Below the pieces are notes generated by a model. It had not been told where the DNA came from, did no database searches, and worked only from the letters and a program-made list of their open reading frames with translations. Below are positions 44,446 through 53,003 of a stretch of DNA of 58,870 bases, piece by piece. The stretch is taken from NCBI GenBank assembly GCA_023664265.1, contig JAMPFV010000001.1:454107-512976 (forward strand), written 5' to 3'. The position numbers were made by a program, and so were the translations under genes. The first letter of the stretch is position 1; every line of letters starts with the position of its first letter. Source of the DNA: Roseburia sp. (GTDB taxonomy: Bacteria; Bacillota; Clostridia; Lachnospirales; Lachnospiraceae).

Positions 44446-46184
44446 GCTTCCTCACCACCCTTCCCATAATTTTCAAGACTCTGCTGTGCGTTCCACAGGT
44501 CTGCGTAAACGCCCTTCCCGGATAAGAGCTCCTGATGGGTTCCGCTCTCCGCGACCTTACCGCCGTCCATGACATAAATATTGTCCGCGCCCGCCACATT
44601 GGCAAGCCGATGCGATATGAGAATCACCGTCTTGGTCTTTGCCAGCACATGAATCTGCTCCATAATGTCATTTTCGCTCTCCACATCAATGTTGGAGGTC
44701 GCCTCGTCAAAAATATACACGGCGCTGTCATGCAAAAGCGCCCTCGCCAGCGCGAGCCTCTGACACTGCCCACCAGAAAAATCAGAGCCTTTTTCCGCGA
44801 CAGGCGTATCCAGTCCTTCCCCGCCTCGCAGGAAACCTGCAAGCTTCGTCTTTTCGAGAACCGCCCAGAGTTCATCGTCCCCTGCGTCCGGCTTTCCCAT
44901 CAGAAGGTTCTCCCGCACCGTCCCCTTAAATAAATAGCTCTGATGGCTGACATAGGTGACATTCCGCAGCAGACTGCCCTCCGATATCCGCTCAAGCGGC
45001 ACGTTGTCCACCTGCACCGAGCCCGCATATCCTTTGTTCCTGCCCATGAGAATCGCCGCCATCGTGGACTTTCCACAGCCGCTTTCACCCACGAGCGCGG
45101 TAAAGCTTCCCTTGGGGAACCGCATACTGACGCCGTGCAGTATTTCACAGTCGGCATCGTAGGCAAAGCGCACATCCGAACACACGATATTGCAATCCGC
45201 GGGAAATTCCTCCGTTCCGCCCTGCTCCGCCTCCGGCAGGTCGAGCAGGTGGAAAATCTTGTCGCTTGCCGCCATGCCGTTCATGGCGATATGGAAGAAA
45301 GAGCCCAACTGCCGCATCGGAATGAAAAAATCCGCGGACAATAAAATAATCAGCAGGCCTCCCGCAAGCGTGACATGTCCCGCGCGGTACTGCGTCGCCG
45401 CCATAATCACGCCCAGCGCAGCGCCGCCGTAGGCAATCAGATCCATAATCGTGATGGAATTGAGCTGCATGGTCAGCACCTTCATGGTAATCTTTCTGAA
45501 CCGTTCCGCCTGCACATTCATTTCCTCGTTTTTGAAGCCGTCCGCCTGATAAATCTTCAGGGTGGTAAGCCCCTGCAGATTTTCGAGAAACGTATCGCCC
45601 AACGCCGTATATTCGCCCCAGTATTTCGAGAGCAGCTTTTTCGCCCAAGTCTGCACCGCCGCGATTGCAACGGGAATCAGCGGCACACAGATAAGCAGCA
45701 CGGCCGCTGACGGAAGATTGACAAAGGCCAGATACAAAAACAGCGTGAACGGCGCCAGCATGGCATAGAAAAACTGCGGCAGATACGCGCCGAAATAGGT
45801 TTCCAACTGCTCAACGCCCTCGACCGCCACCTGCACCACCTCGGAGGTTCTCACCTGCTGCGTATAGGCGCTTCCAAGCCTTAAAAGCTTCCTGTAAATT
45901 TTCTCCCGAAGCGTTTTCTTGACCGCCCTTGACGACAGATAGCTCATCCGCGAGGCGCCGACTGCGCAGATAAAGCGGACGATCACGGCGGCGGCGGCCA
46001 CCGCCGCCGTCATGGCAAATTCCCGCTCCCCCGCAGTCTTATGGAATAAGCCCTGCAGCAGTCCCGTGATGCTTGTCATCATGGCAATGTTCGCCGCAAG
46101 GGAACACCATTGGAAGGCAACATTCCCCGCTATGTACTTTTTGCTCTCGCTGACCGTCCCGATCAGCCTCTTGTTAATCATCAT
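44436..46184 (-). CDS. CydD-like ABC exporter subunit
   Basis: The 582-residue partner has six membrane helices and an ABC domain with Walker A GESGCGKST, signature FSGGQCQR (FSGGQ in place of LSGGQ) and Walker B VYIFDEATSNID. The segment PLIPVAIAAVQTWAKKLL followed by KYWGEYTALGDTFLENLQGL is typical of CydD. Start ATG at 46182-46184 has GGAGGA about 12 bases upstream. It is the first gene after a promoter and operator (46239-46293) nearly identical to those of the YgbA-like operon. Export of a thiol or redox compound under nitrosative stress is the favoured inference. Confidence 0.82.
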   Translation of the reverse strand: MMINKRLIGTVSESKKYIAGNVAFQWCSLAANIAMMTSITGLLQGLFHKTAGEREFAMTAAVAAAAVIVRFICAVGASRMSYLSSRAVKKTLREKIYRKLLRLGSAYTQQVRTSEVVQVAVEGVEQLETYFGAYLPQFFYAMLAPFTLFLYLAFVNLPSAAVLLICVPLIPVAIAAVQTWAKKLLSKYWGEYTALGDTFLENLQGLTTLKIYQADGFKNEEMNVQAERFRKITMKVLTMQLNSITIMDLIAYGGAALGVIMAATQYRAGHVTLAGGLLIILLSADFFIPMRQLGSFFHIAMNGMAASDKIFHLLDLPEAEQGGTEEFPADCNIVCSDVRFAYDADCEILHGVSMRFPKGSFTALVGESGCGKSTMAAILMGRNKGYAGSVQVDNVPLERISEGSLLRNVTYVSHQSYLFKGTVRENLLMGKPDAGDDELWAVLEKTKLAGFLRGGEGLDTPVAEKGSDFSGGQCQRLALARALLHDSAVYIFDEATSNIDVESENDIMEQIHVLAKTKTVILISHRLANVAGADNIYVMDGGKVAESGTHQELLSGKGVYADLWNAQQSLENYGKGGEEAWA

Positions 46185-46238
46185 CGCTTTCCGATTCCTC
46201 CTTCAGATTTCTCGGCAAAACAAATGAGCCTACTTTTT

Positions 46239-46293
46239 GTTAGTAGTCACTAGCTTATTCCCAAGTATACCCCCGCCCCCGCCTGTTTGTCAA
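46239..46293 (-). promoter_or_regulatory. Promoter and palindromic operator of the CydDC-like operon
   Basis: TTGACA (46288-46293) and TATACT (46264-46269) are 18 bases apart on the minus strand. The dyad GTTAGTAGTCACTAGC (46239-46254) begins 9 bases downstream of the -10. Compare 40793-40848. Confidence 0.75.
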
Positions 46294-46366
46294 TACGGGG
46301 ATTTCAGCGCTTCCCGAATCCCCCTGCATCCTCAATTCTCCAAGCGCTTTCTATTTTCCGGTCATT

Positions 46367-46639
46367 TCAGAACAAGTCGCTGTGTGTCCCTGTCCTTGTC
46401 AGATATAATATCAATTCCCCGTTATCAATTTCGTAAATCAGTAACCAATCCGGCGTAATATGGCACTCTCTGCATCCGATATAGTCCCCGCTGAGGGGGT
46501 GATCCTTATTCTTCTCCGGCAATGGTTCGCCTTGAGCCAGTTTTTGAATAATATCTTCCATTAATTTTATATCATATCCTCTTTTTACAACTCTTTTATA
46601 ATCCTTCTTAAAAGATGAATGATATTTAATCCTCAGCAT
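46367..46639 (-). CDS. YafQ-family RelE-type mRNA interferase toxin
   Basis: The 90-residue toxin cleaves mRNA at the ribosome in this family. It has the YafQ start (MLRIKYHSSFKKDYKRVVKRG), the central HPLSGDYIGCRECHITPDWLLIY, and the C-terminal LYLTRTGTHSDLF. The catalytic His/Asp/His-Phe residues (His in CHI, Asp in PDW, His and Phe near the end) are all present, so it appears active. GGAGGA precedes the ATG by 5 bases. It overlaps the antitoxin gene by 14 bases. Confidence 0.95.
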   Translation of the reverse strand: MLRIKYHSSFKKDYKRVVKRGYDIKLMEDIIQKLAQGEPLPEKNKDHPLSGDYIGCRECHITPDWLLIYEIDNGELILYLTRTGTHSDLF

Positions 46640-46898
46640 TTAAATCCTCCATTAATTCTTTTACAGAAGAAAAGGAACGGCTCAAATTTCTTCCATGTCT
46701 TACGTCCTCCATAGCCCTGATCGTCTCCGCATTCGGGACTTCTCTTGAAATCTCAAACGGAATTCTCTGTTCCCTTATCGCCTGCTTGGCTGCCATGGTA
46801 AAAAAGGTCGTCATATCCAATCCCAAATCCGCCATCAGCTCCTGCAAATGCGCCTTTACATCTGTATCCATCCGCATTGTTATATTCGTTGTCGCCAT
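46626..46898 (-). CDS. RelB/DinJ-family antitoxin
   Basis: The 90-residue protein has a ribbon-helix-helix N-terminus (TNITMRMDTDVKAHLQELMADLG) and a disordered, charged C-terminal tail that neutralises the toxin. It is the first gene of the pair and represses it jointly with YafQ. GGGAGGAG lies 7 bases before the ATG. A sigma-A promoter and two long direct repeats lie directly upstream. Confidence 0.95.
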   Translation of the reverse strand: MATTNITMRMDTDVKAHLQELMADLGLDMTTFFTMAAKQAIREQRIPFEISREVPNAETIRAMEDVRHGRNLSRSFSSVKELMEDLNAED

Positions 46899-46924
46899 AA
46901 GACCACTCCTCCCTTTCTTCCTTT

Positions 46925-46953
46925 ATTATAGTACCCGCAAAGCACTCCGTCAA
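46925..46953 (-). promoter_or_regulatory. Promoter of the dinJ-yafQ-like operon
   Basis: TTGACG and TATAAT on the minus strand have a 17-base spacer. The -35 is at the edge of the first of two direct repeats, so occupancy of the repeats could block it. Confidence 0.75.
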
Positions 46954-47023
46954 TACAATATATGTGCACCACACAGTATTTTGCAAGTTGTCAATACAAT
47001 ATATATGTGCCGCACAGTATTTT
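46949..47023. repeat. Two 34-base direct repeats upstream of the toxin-antitoxin promoter
   Basis: Units at 46949-46982 and 46990-47023 share GTCAATACAATATAT, then TGTGC, then CACAGTATTTT, with few differences. They are 41 bases apart (four helical turns). Each has partial internal symmetry (ATATATGTGC). They are likely operator sites. Confidence 0.75.
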
Positions 47024-47495
47024 ATAGGCTGCCACCACACACTGCGGCTGCCTTTCCCGAAACCACCTCCACCTCACAACAGCCGCCTGCCAATCCGTCC
47101 GTCTCGGCGCAGGATTTCCACTTGCGCTCCCCCCATGTCCTTCCTGACCGCCTTGCGCTTATTGTGGCAACCTTCTCCATATTTTCAGGATCCGACACAT
47201 AATATCGCCCCACGGCTTCCCTGAAGAAGGACGTGCTCAACAGTACATGGTAAAGACCGCATAAAATGGGCATTTTTCGACATTCACTTTTTTTCACGCC
47301 ATGTATCGGGAAAATTCAGACGGAAAGTAGTCAAAGGTATAAACAGATTCAGTAAGCACAGAACGGACTATGATAAATGAATTGTAGTCCGTTTCTAAGT
47401 AAGAATTTTAAAAGAAATGGAAATATGGAGAGAATTATGGTAAAATTAATCATAAGAAAGACAAATCGGGATTTGTAAAGAGAGGGAATTGAAAT
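47024..47495. other. Intergenic stretch, no confident gene; one hairpin
   Basis: A minus-strand frame (about 47022-47273, or 47297 with a GTG) has no ribosome binding site and matches nothing I recognise; it could be a remnant. A hairpin AACGGACTA/TAGTCCGTT (47362-47393) has a 14-base loop and a weak T-run. GC drops sharply after about 47300, where a second, AT-rich unit begins. Confidence 0.4.
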
Positions 47496-48005
47496 ATGAA
47501 GTTTAAGGAAAAAGACATTCACTTAATGACAGATGGAATGGGAATTGTATTTTATTCACCTGAAACAAATAAGAATATTCCCGAAGGTTGCAATTTCTTT
47601 GAAGAAGAATATTCAAGACCAGAGGATGTGGCAAAGCACATCAAAAAGGGCGATGTAGTAGGTTTCTGTACAGGAACCAGTGGAAAGTTCACACTCAAGT
47701 TTAGAGAAGGTTACCCGGAAGAAAATCTATTAGATGAGTATCCGGTTGCGATTCGCTTAGGTATTGATATTCAAGACGAAAAGTTATGCGTAATTGATTT
47801 GTTTTGGTTAATGGAGTGGAGTATAGAGTGCCCTTTGGAGCAGGTCATTCCCATAGATTCGGGATATTATCATATAACGTTATGCACAAGAAAACCTGAT
47901 TCGGAAATTTGGGGCGATAAACAGACTATATTTGTTTATTTAAACAGATTGGATTCTATGCCGGAATTGACATGGTCCGGCGTGCCCATGCTACTTCCAC
48001 AGTGA
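47496..48005 (+). CDS. Hypothetical acidic protein, AT-rich gene
   Basis: The 169-residue, soluble, acidic protein begins MKFKEKDIHLMTDGMG and shows two ordered regions (KHIKKGDVVGFCTGTSGKF and YPVAIRLGIDIQDEKLCVIDLFWLM). There is no signal peptide or membrane segment. The ATG follows AGAGAGGGA. Its base composition is clearly lower in GC than the flanking genes, a sign of transfer. The size, acidity and position near toxin-antitoxin genes resemble immunity proteins, but I do not recognise the family. It has no partner toxin nearby. Confidence 0.6.
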   Translation: MKFKEKDIHLMTDGMGIVFYSPETNKNIPEGCNFFEEEYSRPEDVAKHIKKGDVVGFCTGTSGKFTLKFREGYPEENLLDEYPVAIRLGIDIQDEKLCVIDLFWLMEWSIECPLEQVIPIDSGYYHITLCTRKPDSEIWGDKQTIFVYLNRLDSMPELTWSGVPMLLPQ

Positions 48006-48113
48006 TTCGTCAGCCGTACAATTTCCGATTAGCATATTGTGGCATGACAGGACTTCACAATAAGGAAACACAATCAGCAGATGTAAATATAAAAAATAAG
48101 GAGAGTGACCAAT

Positions 48114-48281
48114 ATGGATATAACATTAGATAACAAAAATATTTTGCAGCAAGATGATGATTTGTTACAGATGTTGGACAGGGGAATTGATGACATGGAG
48201 GCAGGCAGGGAACTTCCGTTTGATGAGGCATTCCAAAAAATTACGGAATTGAGGGATATAAGGAGAAATGCAAGAGCGTAA
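48114..48281 (+). CDS. Small antitoxin-like protein (55 residues)
   Basis: ATG at 48114, with AAGGAGAG upstream, opens a 55-codon frame. The product is acidic in the middle with a typical antitoxin C-terminal pattern (DDMEAGRELPFDEAFQKI, then ELRDIRRNARA). The following toxin frame overlaps it by 14 bases, the usual type II order. The toxin is truncated, so this is an orphaned but intact antitoxin. Confidence 0.7.
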   Translation: MDITLDNKNILQQDDDLLQMLDRGIDDMEAGRELPFDEAFQKITELRDIRRNARA

Positions 48282-48396
48282 AATTATTTTGACGTGGGAG
48301 GCAATATATGATTTGACGGACATTGCCGATTACATTGAACGGGATTTTGGGAAAAGTCGTGCCAACAGATTTGAAAAAGAAGAACGGCAGGTATGA
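48268..48396 (+). pseudogene. Truncated ParE/RelE-type toxin
   Basis: The frame starts at ATG 48268 and encodes MQERKIILTWEAIYDLTDI and then ADYIERDFGKSRANRFE, which matches the first third of ParE/RelE-type toxins (about 90-110 residues). It then runs into unrelated sequence and ends with TGA at 48394-48396 after 42 residues. The catalytic C-terminal part is lost, so the toxin should be inactive. The join to the AraC remnant lies near 48380. Confidence 0.75.
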
Positions 48397-48810
48397 GGGA
48401 CACAGCGAGCAGACAACCGACTGGAACTCAAAAGAGAGCGCGGCGGCGGAACCCCCGCCGCGCAGGACAAGGCGCAGAAGAAAGCCCGCCTCATCCTGCA
48501 ATATGTGGAGGAAAACTATGCTTTCATAAAGCAGATCCGTGACATCACGGACATTTTTGATGTGTCCGAATCCTATGTCTTTCAGATATACCGCCGCCGA
48601 TACGGCACGACGCCCAAGCAGTACATCAACGGACTGCGCATACGCCATGCCTGCCACCGCTTAAAGCACACCGAGCATACCGTCCGCTCCATCGCCCTTG
48701 GCAGCGGCTTTGACAGCTATGAATATTTTGCCGCGGTTTTCAAAGGGCTCGTGGGCTGTACGCCCATGGAGTACCGCCGCAGACAAAAAGCTGATGGGAT
48801 TATTCCCTGA
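48397..48810 (+). pseudogene. C-terminal remnant of an AraC-family regulator
   Basis: In the same frame as the broken toxin, directly after its stop, the sequence encodes a linker (KAQKKARLILQYVEENY) and a complete AraC-type DNA-binding domain with two helix-turn-helices (TDIFDVSESYVFQIYRRRYG, QYINGLRIRHACHRLKH, SIALGSGFDSYEYFAAVFK). The sensing domain is missing. A GTG at 48505 has no ribosome binding site. The GC content is high like the main chromosome and unlike the preceding toxin-antitoxin part. Confidence 0.75.
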
Positions 48811-48988
48811 TTTTATCAAGCTCAGTGAGATTTACACCCAAGCTTGACAACGTAACCTTTAACTCAATATACCTGTCATGCATTGAAGCGTAAGTGTCAG
48901 GCGCTATTTCCCTTATCGCTATCATCCAGTTTTGAAGCCTTGAAAACTCAACTACATAATCTTTAATTATATCTGCACCGCTTGGCAT
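48800..48988 (-). CDS. Hypothetical small helical protein (62 residues)
   Basis: The 62-residue protein (MPSGADIIKDYVVEFSRLQ to LTELDKIRE) is predicted to be mostly helical, with no Cys and no membrane segment. ATG at 48986-48988 has GGGAGGGG 5 bases upstream. A TATACT -10 (49031-49036) lies upstream. It is convergent with the AraC remnant and overlaps its end by 11 bases. I do not recognise a family. Confidence 0.6.
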   Translation of the reverse strand: MPSGADIIKDYVVEFSRLQNWMIAIREIAPDTYASMHDRYIELKVTLSSLGVNLTELDKIRE

Positions 48989-49111
48989 TGTACCCCTCCC
49001 GATTATAAAAACAGTTGTTTGGTTACAATCAGTATATCACACTCAGGGCGCAAAGTCTATCTCCAAAAACGTTTCTTCCCCTGTGGCGCTTCTTTTACCG
49101 CCGCAACGATC

Positions 49112-50926
49112 TCACCGCGGTATCCGCAGCACCTGGCCGATGCTCAGCGTGTCGCCTGTCAGCCCGTTCAACTGCTTTATCGCCTCCACCGTCGTCCCGT
49201 ACCGCATGGAGAGCAGCCACAGCGTATCCCCTGCCTGCACCGTATACGCGAAGGACGACGACGCGGCCGTTGTCGGGATCTGCAGCACCTGGCCGATGCG
49301 CAGTACATCGCTCGTCAACCCGTTCTGACGCTTTATCGCCTCCACTGTCGTCCCATACCGTTGCGAAAGCAGCCACAGCGTATCCCCCGCCTCCACAATG
49401 TACTCGACCACGCCCTCCTCCGGCTCTGGCATCGGGACATTCTGCTCGATTCCCTGATAAATCTGATAGAGCGCGTTCCATGTGTTCACGCCCACAATAC
49501 CGTCAGGGTTGAGCTGCAGCAACTGCTGGAAGGCTATCACCGCCTGCCTTGTGCCGCTGCCAAAGATGCCGTCCTGTGAGATGCGCGGCACATACGGATA
49601 AAATTCCGCAATCATATTCAGAAGGTACTGCAGCGTGATGACGTCCTGCCCCCGCGATCCCTGTCGCAGCACGGCGCTTGGCGGCACAGTCCCGATGCCA
49701 AGCGCCGTTCCCTCGCTGTCCAGCTCCGCCAGACGCGTCACCGCGGTGTACAGGCTCGAGAGCTTATACCACGTGGCTTTCCCGACAATCCCGTCCGGCG
49801 TGAGGTTGAAAATACTCTGGAATTTGGCCACCGCCGCGTTGGTGCTGTTCCCGAACACGCCCGTCTCGTCCGTGATTGCGGGAATTGCGGGATAATTTCT
49901 GCGTATCCTGTTCAAGTACGTCTGGACCGTCTGGACGTCAAGTCCACGGCTCCCGACGCGCAGCGCCGTCCCCGGATAGGAGGTCAGGACATTCGTGATA
50001 ATGTCTGTCTCCGCAATCTCAATGTCATTGGGATAATAGGTGCGCAGAATCTGCAGAGGGGACAGCCCCTGCTGCGCGAGTGAGACCGTCCCCCACTGGG
50101 ACAAGCCCGAGCAGGACGCGGTCGTACCGTTGCAGAAGGATGTGAAGTACGGCGCGTTCTGCCCCTGTCTGCGGACATATTCGTTGAAAATATCGTCCAC
50201 AATCCTGCTGATGGATCCGTAAATCGTCCGCCCCTGCACAAAGGCCTGGTCATAGGCGGTGTTGCTCGTGATGTCAAAGTCGTAGCCGCGGCTTCTGTAC
50301 CACTCGGTAAAAACGCGGTTCAGCGCGAAGGTGATGATCGCGTAGATATTGGCCCGCAGGGCCGCCTCCGGCCATGTCGGATAGATTTCGCTGCTCGCGA
50401 CATTCTTGACATAATCCCTGAAGGATACCTGCACGTTGGCGGCTGTGGAGGCCGGACTGCCCAGATGCACCGTGATCGGATTCGGGATGACTACACTGCG
50501 CAGCACGCGGGAATCCGTGACCGCTCCCTCCTGCTGCCGGCTCCCCGCCATCGCGACGGCAGGCTTATCAATGATGATCTGAGCGATAACCGGACTGCGC
50601 TGTACCCCCTGCATCGGATACAGATCCAGCGGCTGAATAGCCGTCTCTCCCTCGTAAATCGGCACCCCTGAGACATAGACAGAGTTGAACCCTGCCGCCT
50701 GCGCAAACACATCATAGCTTTCATAGGGCTCTCCCTGATAATAAGGGTCCAGCGACAGCCCCTTTTCGACCGTCTCCAGAGAGACCGCCTGCGTCTCCCC
50801 GCTCTCATCTGTCATCAGCTCATAAACGGTTTCGCCCTGCCGGCTCGTAATCCTGATTTGGACACCGCTCAGCGGGATGGTACCATCCGCGGTTCGCGCC
50901 TGTATTACTAAGTATCCAATCGCCAT
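49112..50926 (-). CDS. SpoIID-like, peptidoglycan-binding and LysM multidomain wall protein
   Basis: The 604-residue protein has, in order: a beta-rich domain (about 1-110), a SpoIID-like domain (about 160-290, with SGLSQWGTVSLAQQGLSPLQILRTYYP), two PG_binding_1 repeats (around VGSRGLDVQTVQTYLNRIR and QGSRGQDVITLQYLLNMI), and two nearly identical LysM repeats at the C-terminus (GDTLWLLSQRYGTTVEAIK and GDTLWLLSMRYGTTVEAIK). It binds peptidoglycan, perhaps at the spore or during sporulation. No classical signal peptide is present. ATG at 50924-50926 has a GGAG about 13 bases upstream, so an earlier start is possible. Confidence 0.85.
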   Translation of the reverse strand: MAIGYLVIQARTADGTIPLSGVQIRITSRQGETVYELMTDESGETQAVSLETVEKGLSLDPYYQGEPYESYDVFAQAAGFNSVYVSGVPIYEGETAIQPLDLYPMQGVQRSPVIAQIIIDKPAVAMAGSRQQEGAVTDSRVLRSVVIPNPITVHLGSPASTAANVQVSFRDYVKNVASSEIYPTWPEAALRANIYAIITFALNRVFTEWYRSRGYDFDITSNTAYDQAFVQGRTIYGSISRIVDDIFNEYVRRQGQNAPYFTSFCNGTTASCSGLSQWGTVSLAQQGLSPLQILRTYYPNDIEIAETDIITNVLTSYPGTALRVGSRGLDVQTVQTYLNRIRRNYPAIPAITDETGVFGNSTNAAVAKFQSIFNLTPDGIVGKATWYKLSSLYTAVTRLAELDSEGTALGIGTVPPSAVLRQGSRGQDVITLQYLLNMIAEFYPYVPRISQDGIFGSGTRQAVIAFQQLLQLNPDGIVGVNTWNALYQIYQGIEQNVPMPEPEEGVVEYIVEAGDTLWLLSQRYGTTVEAIKRQNGLTSDVLRIGQVLQIPTTAASSSFAYTVQAGDTLWLLSMRYGTTVEAIKQLNGLTGDTLSIGQVLRIPR

Positions 50927-51006
50927 ATGCTTATACTGCTCCTGTTTTTCCTGTTCTATTATCATATGATATTTCAGAAAAAAAGTCACAGATGTCTATG
51001 TCCATC

Positions 51007-52587
51007 TTATCCCGCATAGGGAAGCGCATCAAAATACTCAAACTCCGACACCCCGTCGATAAAGAGCGTCCGGCTTTCCTCATCCCTCGTATACCGGATT
51101 TCGCCGGTCTCCCCGCTGCCTGCCAGCCTGAAATAAGCCGTGCCCGCATTGTCGGTTCCGGTAATTGTCAACCGCTCGCCGACCGCGAGCGTCCTCTCCG
51201 CACCGTCCATCGTCACAGGCAGCTCGCGCATCACGGTCATCTCATACTCCGAATCAATCTCAAAGACCTCACTCGTCTGAGAGAGCATCCCCTCACTGTC
51301 CAGCGCGTAAATCATCCTGCCGCCGTAAGTGCCGAATACGTTCAGCGTCATTCGGACAGACAGCCTGTCCGTTCCCATCAGCATACTCACCTCGCCGCCT
51401 CCCAGCTCGTCACACCACCGCACGCTGCCGCCCGTCACCTCGTACACCAGAATCACGTTGTCGTCCGAGGCGTAATCCTCCACCGTAATCAAAAAGCTGC
51501 GCCCCTCCCGCTTGATGACATAGGAATCGCGGTGATATGCAAAGGTGTCAATCTCGTCGCTCGACAGTCCCGACAGCACCGTCACCTCATTCAGTGAATA
51601 CTCGTTTGAGGAGACGTCCAAGCGAACCGAATCCTCCCCCAGCAGACAGGCAAGCTCCTCATTCGCAGGCGCCTGTGCCATCAGCTCACTGTGCGGCGCG
51701 ATATATTTCGCATCGATAAACTCCGCAAAGGTATTGTAGGGAAGAAGCACCTCCGCAACCCCCATCGCATACGGGCCGACCTCATACGGGTTGTATATCA
51801 GCACAATCCCCGCGGCATTCAGATACCACTTGGGCGGCCAGTCCCCGTCAAAGGTTTCCCCCACGGTTTCGCGGTATTCCGGAAACAGCTCGTCGCCATA
51901 GTCCTCCTCCAGCTCCTTTGCAATGTAATCCACCGCCCTCGCGTAAAAGCCCTCCGCATCGCTCAAAAGATCCGCAAGCGCAAGCTCCCTGCCGCTCTCC
52001 ACGTCAAAGGTCGTGCCGGAATGTCCGTAGAATCCGTGCGCGCCGCCCATGTAGTCGCTGTCATACTCCCCAAAACTTATGACAGTGCTGTCGCTCCTCG
52101 TAAGCCATATATCCGTGCCGGTACTGTAAGGATAAAAACCTGTTTTGTCCTCCCTGTCGGCATAGTCATCCTTGGCATCGCGGATTGCCATCTCATAATC
52201 GGCACCCTCTATTCCCGGCCAACGCTCGGACAGCGCCGCCGCCAGCGCGTCACTTCCCCCGCTCTCCAGCGTGACGGCGCTCGCCTCCGCCGTAAAGAGA
52301 AGGATCTCCCCGTCCTCCGTATACCATTCCTTCTGTGCCCTTGTAATTGAGACTGCCGGCGCACTGCCTGTAATCTCCTCCGGCATCTGCTCCTCCTGCT
52401 CCGTCTCTGTCTCCGACGGGGCCGCACTCTCCGGCTGTGCACTCTCCGCCGGCGCCTCAGCCGTCTCCTCCACATGATTTCCGGGGAACTCTATCTCCGG
52501 CGCCGAGGTCTCCTTATCCGCGCCACAGCCGCCAAGCACTATCAATCCCGTCAGCGCAATCGCCGCTCCCGCTATCCTTCTTTTCAC
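51007..52587 (-). CDS. Lipoprotein with DUF4163/DUF3298 (RsiV/PdaC-like) domain
   Basis: The 526-residue protein has a lipoprotein signal with Cys21 (VLGGC), a Glu/Ser/Pro-rich linker to about residue 75, and a domain with the DUF3298 hallmarks (DYMGGAHGFYGHSGTTFDVESGRELALADLL and FNLNAAGIVLIYNPYEVGPYA-type strands; the exact text has WYLNAAGIVLIYNPYEVGPYA). DUF3298 occurs in the lysozyme-sensing anti-sigma factor RsiV and deacetylase PdaC. The C-terminal 200 residues are another beta-rich domain. GTG at 52585-52587 has AGGAGG 8 bases upstream. It precedes the low-GC island. Confidence 0.82.
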   Translation of the reverse strand: MKRRIAGAAIALTGLIVLGGCGADKETSAPEIEFPGNHVEETAEAPAESAQPESAAPSETETEQEEQMPEEITGSAPAVSITRAQKEWYTEDGEILLFTAEASAVTLESGGSDALAAALSERWPGIEGADYEMAIRDAKDDYADREDKTGFYPYSTGTDIWLTRSDSTVISFGEYDSDYMGGAHGFYGHSGTTFDVESGRELALADLLSDAEGFYARAVDYIAKELEEDYGDELFPEYRETVGETFDGDWPPKWYLNAAGIVLIYNPYEVGPYAMGVAEVLLPYNTFAEFIDAKYIAPHSELMAQAPANEELACLLGEDSVRLDVSSNEYSLNEVTVLSGLSSDEIDTFAYHRDSYVIKREGRSFLITVEDYASDDNVILVYEVTGGSVRWCDELGGGEVSMLMGTDRLSVRMTLNVFGTYGGRMIYALDSEGMLSQTSEVFEIDSEYEMTVMRELPVTMDGAERTLAVGERLTITGTDNAGTAYFRLAGSGETGEIRYTRDEESRTLFIDGVSEFEYFDALPYAG

Positions 52588-52731
52588 AATACGCTCCTCC
52601 TCGTCATTCGCTGTTTCAAAGACCAGTTTACCTCTCTACTGATTACAAAATTAATTATTGGTAATTATATCATAAATGATTAATAATGTATATATTTAAT
52701 TAAATAATTTTGTCTCTCCGAAAAAAGACGA

Positions 52732-52980
52732 GAAGTGAAAAGTTAAATTCTACTTCAAGGGGGTATAAGTGGAACTTAGTCTTACAGGTGAATTTCCACT
52801 TTATATACTGCATTATCAGCAAACTAAAAGTGGAAATAAGTCTTACTGCCAATAATTTAATGGGTTTGCGAACAATTTTGGTATGGCTAAATTCCATTTC
52901 CTTGACTATCGTTTTTTTATGAAAGACTAAATTCTACCGATTTTTACAGGATTTTGAAGTGGAAATAAACTTTTCACTTC
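52732..52980. repeat. Block of six related motifs bounded by a long inverted repeat
   Basis: The ends (52732-52756 and 52956-52980) are inverted copies beginning GAAGTGAAAAGTT, matching at about 24 of 28 positions when extended. Inside are four more versions of a core like GTGGAANTTAGTC: plus strand at 52768-52781 and 52829-52842, minus strand at 52885-52896 and 52924-52938. So there are three copies per strand in 250 bases. No coding frame spans it. It lies at the boundary between GC-rich and AT-rich DNA. MITE-like element, recombinase arm sites or a centromere are the options. Confidence 0.65.
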
Positions 52981-53003
52981 AGCCTCCGAAAGAAGGTGTA
53001 TAT

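Noticed and set aside
47022..47297. Minus-strand frame of about 90 codons
   Set aside because: No ribosome binding site, no recognised family, and it overlaps the repeat operators of the toxin-antitoxin pair; left as part of the intergenic stretch.
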